From the NCBI RefSeq assembly GCF_004135585.1, contig NZ_CP035501.1, forward strand, positions 5,658,501 through 5,722,500: a stretch of 64,000 bases of DNA, written 5' to 3'. The first letter of the stretch is position 1, and each line of letters opens with the position of its first letter. Shown one piece after another: positions 57,972 to 64,000 of the stretch. A model generated the notes under the pieces. That model was not told the DNA's origin. It ran no database searches and worked only from the letters and a program-made list of their open reading frames with translations. The position numbers were made by a program, and so were the translations under genes. Source of the DNA: Sphingosinicella sp. BN140058 (GTDB lineage: Bacteria > Pseudomonadota > Alphaproteobacteria > Sphingomonadales > Sphingomonadaceae).

Positions 57972-58075
57972 CCCGGCGAAGGCCGGGATCTGGTCAGCGC
58001 GGGAAAGGCCGGGGTCTGCTCAGCCCGGCGAACGCCGGGATCCGGGCAGCTCGGAGAAGGCCGGGATCTCCGGCG
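57972..58075. repeat. 26-bp tandem repeat, four copies
   Basis: Four head-to-tail 26-bp units (57972, 57998, 58024, 58050), each a variant of CCCGGCGAAGGCCGGGATC + TGGTCAG. Each unit can fold into a small hairpin. It fills nearly all of the space between the convergent parE and the next gene. Confidence 0.85.
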
Positions 58076-58083
58076 GTCCGAAC

Positions 58084-58998
58084 CTACCGTCCGACCGCCT
58101 TCTTGCCGATCGTCTCGAGCTCGGCGGCTTCACGTTGCGCCTTCTCGGCTTCGGTTTCGCCGGCGGCCAAGGCGGCGCAATATTCCTTCTGCCGGGCATC
58201 GAGACCCCGTGGTTTGGCGCAGCGTGCGGTCGCCTCCCGCTTGGGCATCAGCTCGAAAGGCTCGGACGACGCATCCTGGCGCGCGATCAGCAGGCGCTGT
58301 GCGTCGAAATACTCGATCCACCCGCGCTTGCTGCGCGACTCGTCCGTTGACGGGGTCGCGGAAGCCCCGCTTTTCATTGCGTCGAGCGGGATCTTGTCGA
58401 GCCTGGCCAGCGCCTCGTCGAAGCGGCCGAGCTCGCGCAGGGCATTGACCGCCCTACCCTCCATGCCGATCCAGTTCAGGCTCGCGGGCGCGGCCGGCGC
58501 CTTGGCGGATTCCTCTGCGAGTTCCGCCAGATAGCGGTTGCGCAGCAGCGGCTTGCCGTCCGCTTCCCAGCTTGCCTGGAGCAGCGCCCAGAGATGACGT
58601 TCCGGCGGCAGGCCCATCGCCTTCATCAGCCAATAGGCGCGGTAATAAGGCGTATCGAGCAGCCGAAGTCCCTGATACTCCTCCGAGGCGACCAGAGGCT
58701 CGAGCTTGGCGACCTCTTCCGGCGCATATTCCTTGTAAAGGATGAGGCCGTTGTCGGGACATTCCGGCAGCGCCAGCGGATAATGGCCGTTGCCATAGGG
58801 CCGGCCGTCGCCGCGTGTGCCCCACACGCTCGACGACGCCGTCGGCTGAAAGCTGAAGTCGCCGCCCCCGATCGGGCATTTCATCGGCAGCGGCGCCGGC
58901 GTCCCGGCGGGCTTCGCAGCCTTGGCAGGCTTGGCCGGGGCCGCCGCGGCGAGCGGCGCGGAGGCCGCCAGCAGCCCCACGAGCAACATCCTCAACAT
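58084..58998 (-). CDS. exported hypothetical protein (304 aa)
   Basis: Signal peptide 'MLRMLLVGLLAASAPLAAAAP', then an Ala/Lys/Pro-rich linker, then a globular part ('MKCPIGGGDFSFQPTASSSVWGTRGDGRPYGNGHYPLALPECPDNGLILYKEY') and a helical section that may contain TPR-like pairs ('YYRAYWLMKAMGLPPERHLWALLQASWEAD', 'AVNALRELGRFDEALARLDKIPLD'). Function unknown; conserved in related bacteria is my impression. ATG 58998 with AAAGGA is preferred over 59019. C-terminal 60 residues are charged and helical. Confidence 0.7.
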   Translation of the reverse strand: MLRMLLVGLLAASAPLAAAAPAKPAKAAKPAGTPAPLPMKCPIGGGDFSFQPTASSSVWGTRGDGRPYGNGHYPLALPECPDNGLILYKEYAPEEVAKLEPLVASEEYQGLRLLDTPYYRAYWLMKAMGLPPERHLWALLQASWEADGKPLLRNRYLAELAEESAKAPAAPASLNWIGMEGRAVNALRELGRFDEALARLDKIPLDAMKSGASATPSTDESRSKRGWIEYFDAQRLLIARQDASSEPFELMPKREATARCAKPRGLDARQKEYCAALAAGETEAEKAQREAAELETIGKKAVGR

Positions 58999-59038
58999 CG
59001 TCGATCCTTTCGTACGCATGTCCTGACCCGCAAGCCCG

Positions 59039-59437
59039 TCAGGACGAGACGGCGGGCGCGGTCAGCGAGAAGCGCGGTATCGTTACCGCAAAGGCCGAAC
59101 CGTCGGCGCCGATCATCTGATAGCGCCCTTCCATCCACCCGGTCGGAGTCGCGAGGGGACAACCGGAAACATAGTCGAAGGCCTGGCCCGGCTCGATCAC
59201 CGGCTGCTCGCCGACGACTCCATCGCCCTCCACCTCGCTGCGGCCGCCACGGCCGTCGACGATCGTCCATTCGCGGCTCATCAGCTGCACGGCCATAGGA
59301 CCGTCATTCTCGATCCGTATATGGTAGGCCCAGAACCAGCGGCCGCGCGGCGGCTCGGATTGCTCGGGGAGGAAGCTGACGGCGACCCGAACGGTGATCT
59401 CGCGAGTGGTCTCGCTGTGGGGAAACAGGCTTTTCAC
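59039..59437 (-). CDS. apaG: ApaG (Co2+/Mg2+ efflux-associated) protein
   Basis: 132 residues of the ApaG/DUF525 fold. 'ITVRVAVSFLPEQSEPPRGRWFWAYHIRIENDGPMAVQLMSREWTIVDGRGG', 'VEGDGVVGEQPVIEPGQAFDYVSGCPLATPTGWMEGRYQMI' are diagnostic. Role: a stand-alone beta-sandwich linked in enterobacteria to cobalt tolerance; biochemical function is not settled. GTG start at 59437. Upstream of the hypothetical gene on the same strand. Confidence 0.95.
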   Translation of the reverse strand: MKSLFPHSETTREITVRVAVSFLPEQSEPPRGRWFWAYHIRIENDGPMAVQLMSREWTIVDGRGGRSEVEGDGVVGEQPVIEPGQAFDYVSGCPLATPTGWMEGRYQMIGADGSAFAVTIPRFSLTAPAVSS

Positions 59438-59526
59438 GGCTTCACCCTCTACGCATGGCGAAGGTGCGTCAACGGGTCAGGCGCGCGCGACGGGCCACAT
59501 TTTCACGTCTGCGCGCCTCGACGTCA

Positions 59527-60129
59527 TCACCCGACTTTCTCTACCTTGAGCATCCCGGGCGGACAGGGGCCAAGCAGTTCGCTGGCCTTGGCGCTGCCGT
59601 CGAGCCAGTCCCGCCAGCGGGCCCGCGGCAATACTGCGACCTGGCGGTTGTGGTAAGGCGCGACGTCCGGGCCGGGCGGAGTGGTCAGCATGGTGAACGC
59701 CTCTCCGACGTCCGGCGTGTTGCGCCACAGACCGGCAATGCAGAACCACTCTTCGCCCGCGACCGTGAACAGCCATTTGTCCTTGCGCTTGTCCTTGCGC
59801 GGTTCGGTGGGAGTGGTGAATTCATAGAAGCCGTCGGTCACGATCAGACATCGGCCGCTGCCGAAATCGCGTCCGTCCGAGCGGAAATTATAGACCGGCT
59901 TACCGCCCGCGCCGGGCCAGCTCCACCGCCGCTGGACGAGCTCGGCGCCGCTCTCGGACGGCGTCTCTCCGGCCCGCCAGCGCAGGATCGGACCGCGGTC
60001 GGTGATCCGGATGTCGTCCCGCGGCTCGAGGTTCGGCATTCCTTCCGGGAACAGCAGCGGGATCCGAAGGTCCGAGAAATCCTGTCCGATCGTGCCGAGC
60101 AGGACCCGGCTCTTATAGTCGTTGCACAT
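59527..60129 (-). CDS. SOS response-associated peptidase (YedK/HMCES-like)
   Basis: 200-residue SRAP protein that crosslinks to abasic sites in single-stranded DNA. The catalytic cysteine is residue 2 ('MCNDYK'), which demands the ATG at 60129. Other active-site blocks: 'PVYNFRSD' (Asn), 'GRCLIVTDGFYEF' (Glu) and 'VAPYHNRQVAVL' (His). Length is a little under the usual 210-230. It lies 86 bp from the divergent tRNA-Glu gene. Confidence 0.92.
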   Translation of the reverse strand: MCNDYKSRVLLGTIGQDFSDLRIPLLFPEGMPNLEPRDDIRITDRGPILRWRAGETPSESGAELVQRRWSWPGAGGKPVYNFRSDGRDFGSGRCLIVTDGFYEFTTPTEPRKDKRKDKWLFTVAGEEWFCIAGLWRNTPDVGEAFTMLTTPPGPDVAPYHNRQVAVLPRARWRDWLDGSAKASELLGPCPPGMLKVEKVG

Positions 60130-60215
60130 CCCGTCAGGCTAACCGCTGACGCGCCGCATCGCCAGCTTGACAGATGTGCTCCACCCTCCCTAAAGGCCCC
60201 CGGCACGCAATGCGC

Positions 60216-60291
60216 GGCCCCTTCGTCTAGCGGTCTAGGACGTCGCCCTCTCACGGCGAAAACACGGGTTCGAGTCCCGTAGGGGTCACCA
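60216..60291 (+). tRNA. tRNA-Glu (anticodon CTC)
   Basis: 76 bases including encoded CCA. Acceptor GGCCCCT pairs with AGGGGTC (one G-T); D-arm TCGTCTAGCGGTCTAGGAC; anticodon stem TCGCC/GGCGA with loop CTCTCAC, giving anticodon CTC; T-arm ACGGG-TTCGAGT-CCCGT. Discriminator A. The last seven bases form the start of a perfect palindrome running downstream. Confidence 0.95.
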
Positions 60292-60333
60292 GCCTATCAA
60301 AGGCTGCGGGGCAGCCTTTGATAGGCTGGTGAC
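60285..60333. repeat. perfect 23-bp palindrome overlapping the tRNA-Glu 3' end
   Basis: Left arm 60285-60307 (beginning GTCACCAGCC, the tRNA end), spacer GGG, right arm 60311-60333 (ending GGCTGGTGAC). All 23 pairs match. No T-run follows, so it is not a typical terminator. Confidence 0.9.
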
Positions 60334-60472
60334 AGCCGCTGCGGGGCAGCCCTGCAGGCCTGCAACAGACTACGGCAGCGCGCCGCCCCTTCGTTGAAGC
60401 TCTCATCCTCTTCGGGCAGATCGGGGCTTGCACGCCGATACGGATGTCGCTTAGCCCCGGGCTGGAGCCGCT

Positions 60473-61240
60473 ATGACCTTCCCGAATTTTCTAAGCTTGC
60501 TGCTGCTTGCGCTGCCCTCTTCCGCCGATGCTGCGAATCCCGCCGTCCGTCTCCTGCCACTCGTGGTGAGCCGTTCCGAACAGGCCTGCCTTCCCGACGG
60601 ACGCTGGTGCGTGTCGCTGAGCATCCCGGAGGGGGACTCCGATCAGCGTCTGCCGATCGTCCGGGCGGGCGGCGTACCGGCGACTGCGCCGCAAGGCCGA
60701 CCCGAGGGTTCCTATTCCAAGCAGACGGAGCAGGTCTGGCCCAATCTGATCCTGCTGCCCGACGGCGGCTTCCTGGCAGGGATCGAAACCCGGACCGCGA
60801 CCTCTTATTCCGGCGGCGGCGGCAGCGCCACCGTGCTCCAGCTGTTTCGGGTGAAGCCCGATGGTGACGCCTCGCCTGCGCCGGTGCTGACGGTCCCGAT
60901 CGCCGCCGCGTTGATGATCCGTGCCTGCTTCAGCGAACGCGATCAGGAGCAGCGGCGCGGCGCCTGCCATGACGAATATGATTTTGCCGCCCGCCTGGAG
61001 CTCGCCGGCGACGGCGCCGATCTGCCCGAGCTGACCTATGTCTCCCAAGCGCACGCTTTCCCGCGCGGCGCTTCGCGGTTCGCGGATTCCACGCAGGGGC
61101 CGCGGTTGAAGCAGTCGGATCTCATCCGCAGCCGCGATCCGCAATGCAGCGTCTCGCGTCGCTTTCGCTTCGACGCCGCTGCCGGCCGCTACCAGCCCGA
61201 CGCACCGCTTCCGGACTGTTCTGCCTACACGGATCCCTAG
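60473..61240 (+). CDS. exported hypothetical protein (255 aa)
   Basis: Signal peptide 'FLSLLLLALPSSADAANP'. The mature part has beta-like segments and five or six cysteines ('EQACLPDGRWCVSL', 'IRACFSERDQEQRRGACHDEYDF', 'DPQCSVSRRF', 'LPDCSAY'), suggesting disulfides. No family recognised. ATG at 60473 follows the tRNA region by 180 bp, which must contain the promoter. The TAG stop is the first triplet of a dispersed repeat. Confidence 0.7.
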   Translation: MTFPNFLSLLLLALPSSADAANPAVRLLPLVVSRSEQACLPDGRWCVSLSIPEGDSDQRLPIVRAGGVPATAPQGRPEGSYSKQTEQVWPNLILLPDGGFLAGIETRTATSYSGGGGSATVLQLFRVKPDGDASPAPVLTVPIAAALMIRACFSERDQEQRRGACHDEYDFAARLELAGDGADLPELTYVSQAHAFPRGASRFADSTQGPRLKQSDLIRSRDPQCSVSRRFRFDAAAGRYQPDAPLPDCSAYTDP

Positions 61241-61300
61241 AGCCTGATCACCTTAGGTTGAATCGTTTAGCTCCGACCGGAGGTGTCAATCAGGCTCTAA
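61238..61300. repeat. dispersed quasi-palindromic repeat, type A
   Basis: 63-bp element bounded by TAGAGCCTGAT and ATCAGGCTCTA, an inverted copy of the 44931-45004 element at one end. Its opening TAG is the stop codon of the upstream gene. Followed 10 bp later by a type B element. Confidence 0.8.
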
Positions 61301-61310
61301 ACCAAGGACC

Positions 61311-61362
61311 GGAGCATGATTCAAGGATCAGGCTGATCCAGCCTGATCCGATCATGCTCTAG
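61311..61362. repeat. dispersed palindromic repeat, type B
   Basis: GGAGCATGAT ... ATCATGCTCTAG outer arms around the inner palindrome GGATCAGGCTG / CAGCCTGATCC. Same core as 35512-35541. It sits between two convergent genes and could act as a terminator. The remaining 100 bp to the SWIB gene show a further GC-rich hairpin but no gene. Confidence 0.8.
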
Positions 61363-61463
61363 GAGGGGTCGGAGACGAGCGGAGCCGATCACGCGCTGCG
61401 GCGCCGCGTATCCTGGGAAACGCGGCGCCGTACCAGACGGCCCCTTCGGGCTCGTCCCGAAGC

Positions 61464-61805
61464 TTACCCCTTCGGCGTGCTGAGATGGGCGCTCAGGTGC
61501 TTGTTCATCTCGAACATGCTGACCGATTTCTTGGGGAAGATCTTGCCGAGCTTGTCGTCGGCGTTGATCTGGCGCCGGTCCTTGGCGTCCTGCAGATCAT
61601 TCTTCTTGATATAATCCCAGACCTTCTTGACCACCTCGCTCCGCGGCAGATCCGCCTTGCCGACGATCTCGGCGAGTTCGGCGGATGGCGTCACCGGCGC
61701 CGTGATTCCGCCCCGGGCGCCGCCTGCAGGCTTGCCGGTGGCCTTCACCTTCTTCTCCGCGGCCTTGGTTTCCTCTTTGCCGCGTTTTTCTGCCGATCGT
61801 GCCAT
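61464..61805 (-). CDS. SWIB/MDM2 domain protein
   Basis: 113 residues. A Lys/Ala-rich N-terminal tail (1-37) is followed by a SWIB domain: 'VTPSAELAEIVGKADLPRSEVVKKVWDYIKKNDLQDAKDRRQINADDKLGKIF' and 'VSMFEMNKHLSAHL'. In eukaryotes the fold works in chromatin remodelling; in bacteria the role is uncertain, with nucleoid or DNA-associated functions suggested. The basic tail suits nucleic-acid binding. ATG at 61805. About 200 bp without a gene follow upstream. Confidence 0.93.
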   Translation of the reverse strand: MARSAEKRGKEETKAAEKKVKATGKPAGGARGGITAPVTPSAELAEIVGKADLPRSEVVKKVWDYIKKNDLQDAKDRRQINADDKLGKIFPKKSVSMFEMNKHLSAHLSTPKG

Positions 61806-62004
61806 CTCTTACTCCTGTAGACGCTCACCCGTTGATGGGCGCGGCCGATGGAACGCACCAGCAACGATCTGGTTCGCTTCCCTTGTCCAAAGGCGGGCCA
61901 CAGCTGCGAATCCCCGGCTGGGCCGTTCCGGATCGGCCATCGGCCGGCGCAGCCAGTGCGCCGGACACCCGCGGGACAGGCCCTCGAATGCCCGGCTAGA
62001 GGCG

Positions 62005-62703
62005 TCACTGGAGGTCGAACAGCAGAAGCTCGGCGTCGGTATCCGCCTCGATCGAGAGCAACGCCTCGCCGGTCATCGCAGCGCCGTCGCCTTCGCGCAT
62101 CTCGGTGCCGTTGAGGCCGATCACGCCGCCGATTACCTGCACCCAATAGCCACGGTCCGGCGACAGCGTGCGGGTCAGGATGTTGCCCTCATCCAGTCTG
62201 GCGATCTCGATCGCGGCGTCCTGATGCAGCCGTACCGAGCCTTCACGTCCGTCGCGGGTTGCAATGGCGACGAACTGGTTGCGCCCTTGCTCCGGCGGAA
62301 AGTGCTTCTGCTCGTAGGACGGCGGCAGGCCCTGTTCCGACGGAAGGATCCAGATCTGCAGCGCGTGCGCGCGCTCGTGCTCGCTCGGATTCGTCTCGCT
62401 GTGGACGACTCCCGTGCCCGCACTCATCCGCTGCACGTCGCCGGCGCCGATCGTCGCCTCGTTGCCGAGGCTGTCGCGGTGGCGGATCCGTCCCTGCAGC
62501 ACGATGGTCACGATCTCCATATTCTCGTGGCCATGGTCGGGAAAGCCGGCACCGGGCACGACACGATCCTCGTTGATCACCCGCAGGCTCCGGAAGCCCA
62601 TATGCTTGGGATCGTGATAATGGCCGAACGAAAAGCTGTGCCGCGCATCGACCAGCGCGCCGCGATGATGCCCGCGGGCGCCCCTGTCTCTGAACTGAAT
62701 CAT
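62005..62703 (-). CDS. pirin family protein
   Basis: 232-residue bicupin of the YhhW/pirin type. Metal ligands in 'GFPDHGHENMEIVTIVLQGRIRHRDSLGN' (HxH), the later His/Glu in 'TGVVHSETNPSEHERAHALQIWILP'. Bacterial relatives include quercetin 2,3-dioxygenase-type enzymes and regulators; function here is not set. ATG at 62703 follows CAGGAGAA; upstream in-frame codons are rejected. After its start, 62704-62882 shows nothing I can name. Confidence 0.92.
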   Translation of the reverse strand: MIQFRDRGARGHHRGALVDARHSFSFGHYHDPKHMGFRSLRVINEDRVVPGAGFPDHGHENMEIVTIVLQGRIRHRDSLGNEATIGAGDVQRMSAGTGVVHSETNPSEHERAHALQIWILPSEQGLPPSYEQKHFPPEQGRNQFVAIATRDGREGSVRLHQDAAIEIARLDEGNILTRTLSPDRGYWVQVIGGVIGLNGTEMREGDGAAMTGEALLSIEADTDAELLLFDLQ

Positions 62704-62882
62704 GACCGTTCTCCTGTTTGGAGCCGATCTAGGCATTCGATGCACGATCGATGAGAGCGATAAAGTGAAGCCGCTCGTTCGAGAAAGTCGAACATCGCCG
62801 TGCCCGCTGCCGCGCTTCGGCTGAACACGGCCCATGCCTACCCTGCAGCAGCCCTTGGCTCTCCCCGCCCCATCCCCATGCC

Positions 62883-63593
62883 GTCATCCCAGCGCAAGCT
62901 GGGATCTCCTGGGGGGGTGCCGCGACGCCGTTCCGGGCGGAGATCCCAGCTTCCGCTGGGATGACGGAAGGGGGACGGGTCATCACCCGCTTTTGGCTGC
63001 GCTCTTACGAGCACTCTCAAGATCGTTCTCAGGCCCGGCCGAACCGGCCTCCGCCGGGAGCACTCGCGATCAGGAGGATTCTGGCCGCGCCCTCCAACCC
63101 TCTCGTCATCCCAGCGAAAGCTGGGATCTCCGGGAGATTTGCCGCTGCGCCTTTTCCGGGCGGAGATCCCAGCTTTCGCTGGGATGACGGAAGGGGGGAC
63201 GAGTCATCACCCGCTCTTGGCTGCGCTCGTACGAGCACTCTCAAGATCGTTCTCAGGCCCGGCCGATCCGGCCTCCGCCGGGAGCACTCGCGATCAGGAG
63301 ATCCCCCCGCGCCCTCCGACCCTCTCGTCATCCCAGCGAAAGCTGGGATCTCCTGAGCGGGTTGCCGCCGCGCCTTTTGCGGGCGGAGATCCCAGCTTTC
63401 GCTGGGATGACGGAAGGGGGAAGAGTTGTCACCAGCCCCTGGCTGCGCTCTTACGAGCACTCTCAAGATCGTTCTCAGGCCCGGCCGAACCGACCTCCGC
63501 CGGGAGCACTCGCGATCAGGAGGATACCTGCGGCACCCTCCAACCCTCTCGTCATCCCAGCGAAAGCTGGGATCTCCGGGAGATTAGCCGCTG
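62883..63593. repeat. tandem array of about 222-bp palindromic units (3 full + 1 partial)
   Basis: Units begin with GTCATCCCAGC at 62883, 63105, 63327 and 63551, so periods are 222, 222 and 224 bp. Each has an outer inverted repeat (GTCATCCCAGCGAAAGCTGG ... and its complement about 30 bp later) and a conserved 130-bp rest containing GAGCACTCTCAAGATCG and GGGAGCACTCGCGATCAGGA. The fourth unit is cut after about 43 bp by the IS3 element. Not CRISPR: unit is too long and there are no variable spacers. No coding gene in it. Confidence 0.9.
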
Positions 63594-63611
63594 TGACGTG
63601 ACCCCCAACTT

Positions 63612-64000
63612 TCATCCAGCTGGAACCAGAGACCGGCGATTGTGATTGCGCATTGGCGCATGTGAAGCAACGGCCTGCACGCGTGCAGGCCGTTGCTTTT
63701 CGAAGCCGGCGGCGAAGGTCGCCGGTGTGGCGTAGCCGAGCGAGGAGTGCGGCCGCTCGGTGTTGTAGTCGTCGATCCATTGAGCGATCGCATCACGGGC
63801 ATGACCGAGGCTGAGGAACAGCGTCTCGTTCAGGAGCTCGTCGCGCATTCTCCCGTTGAAGCTCTCGACATAGCCGTTCTGCATCGGCCGGCCCGGTTGG
63901 ATGTAGTGCCAGTCGATCTTCGCCTCGCCCGACCAGACCAGCACCGCATTCGAGGTGAGCTCCGTTCCGTTGTCGCTGACGATCATCCTGGGCGCGCCGC
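63612..64000 (-). CDS. IS3-family transposase OrfB, C-terminal part (5' end outside window)
   Basis: 128 residues visible. The DDE/rve core shows the second Asp in '[14 protein letters not shown]' and, 35 residues on, the Glu in '[20 protein letters not shown]', giving the D(35)E spacing; '[21 protein letters not shown]' is the IS3 hallmark. '[33 protein letters not shown]' is the usual C-terminus. The frame runs off the right edge. An inverted repeat of 15+15 bp lies within its last 30 codons. Confidence 0.92.
   Translation of the reverse strand, partial: GAPRMIVSDNGTELTSNAVLVWSGEAKIDWHYIQPGRPMQNGYVESFNGRMRDELLNETLFLSLGHARDAIAQWIDDYNTERPHSSLGYATPATFAAGFEKQRPARVQAVASHAPMRNHNRRSLVPAG
63667..63700 (+). 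terminator. perfect palindrome within the IS transposase 3' coding end
   Basis: GCAACGGCCTGCACG and its exact complement form a 15-bp stem with no loop spacing, followed on the plus strand by TTTT. It would stop transcripts coming into the element from its right end. Confidence 0.6.

Larger units (their letters stand above)
63594..64000 (-). mobile_element. IS3-family insertion sequence, right end only
   Basis: The array unit stops abruptly at about 63593 and an IS begins with TGACGTGACCCCC. It contains the 3' part of an IS3-type transposase gene, whose stop lies 18 bp inside the end. The rest of the element lies beyond the window, so the other end and any target duplication cannot be seen. 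Confidence 0.85.

Noticed and set aside
60216..60333. tRNA-Glu as a phage attachment site
   Set aside because: No integrase, phage gene or second direct copy of the tRNA end was seen; the repeated end is inverted rather than direct.
61848..62114. Short plus-strand open frame between the SWIB and pirin genes
   Set aside because: No ribosome site, no protein-like composition, and it runs into the pirin gene antisense.
62883..63593. Possible CRISPR array
   Set aside because: Units are about 222 bp and conserved throughout; there are no unique spacers and no cas genes in the window.

Overview
The window is a GC-rich alphaproteobacterial chromosome segment, most likely from the order Sphingomonadales. 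The case rests on a GcrA cell-cycle regulator, a compact petABC (cytochrome bc1) operon, a tad/cpa pilus locus, split glycine dehydrogenase genes, a PAS-rich FixL/FixJ-like signalling pair, and several small proteins of a sphingomonad type. Genus and species cannot be fixed from the sequence alone. Nearly all of it is core housekeeping. The only clear mobile DNA is the end of an IS3-family element at the right edge.

Layout. 1-2.5 kb: a truncated PAP2 phosphatase, a small acidic protein, a DUF938 methyltransferase and a DUF2167 membrane protein. 2.5-8.1 kb (minus strand): a tandem glycine riboswitch followed by gcvT-gcvH-methyltransferase-gcvPA-gcvPB, with an unassigned SAM methyltransferase inserted and translationally coupled. 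8.2-10.4 kb: a lipoprotein, ispH and rnhA. 10.4-13.8 kb (minus): alpha/beta hydrolase, FAD-dependent amino-acid oxidoreductase and a divergent M19 dipeptidase. 13.8-20.8 kb (plus): tad locus cpaA-cpaB-cpaC-cpaD-cpaE-tadB-tadC, notably without the motor ATPase cpaF. 21-22.3 kb: a small membrane protein and an MlaD-type protein. 22.3-28.1 kb (minus): glyQ-glyS-ppdK. 28.2-30.1 kb: two tandem TraB/GumN proteins. 30.4-35.4 kb: rplY, pth, a membrane protein, a serine beta-lactamase-like hydrolase, ychF and a MaoC-type protein. 35.5-40 kb (minus): a Tyr/Gly/Gln-rich lipoprotein, apt and petABC. 40.1-43.5 kb: trmL-hemF, a GNAT acetyltransferase, a polytopic membrane protein and lipB. 43.6-47.5 kb: hypothetical exported proteins and queC-queE. 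47.5-51.4 kb (minus): hslO, argD and a PAS histidine kinase. 51.5-58 kb: a coiled-coil protein, an ABC-2 permease, gcrA, two tiny ORFs, a REC-HTH-PAS-PAS regulator and parE. 58-62.7 kb: a hypothetical, apaG, a YedK/HMCES-type protein, tRNA-Glu(CTC), a hypothetical, a SWIB-domain protein and pirin. 62.9-64 kb: a tandem array of about 222-bp palindromic units interrupted by the IS3 element.

The most unusual content is non-coding. One dispersed quasi-palindromic repeat family supplies the TAG stop codon of three unrelated genes. A perfect 23-bp palindrome starts inside the 3' end of tRNA-Glu. There is a 26-bp x4 tandem repeat after parE, a 36-bp imperfect inverted repeat before rplY, and the 222-bp array. 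No CRISPR array, prophage or obvious new defence cassette was seen. All calls come from reading translations and motifs by eye; no database search was run.
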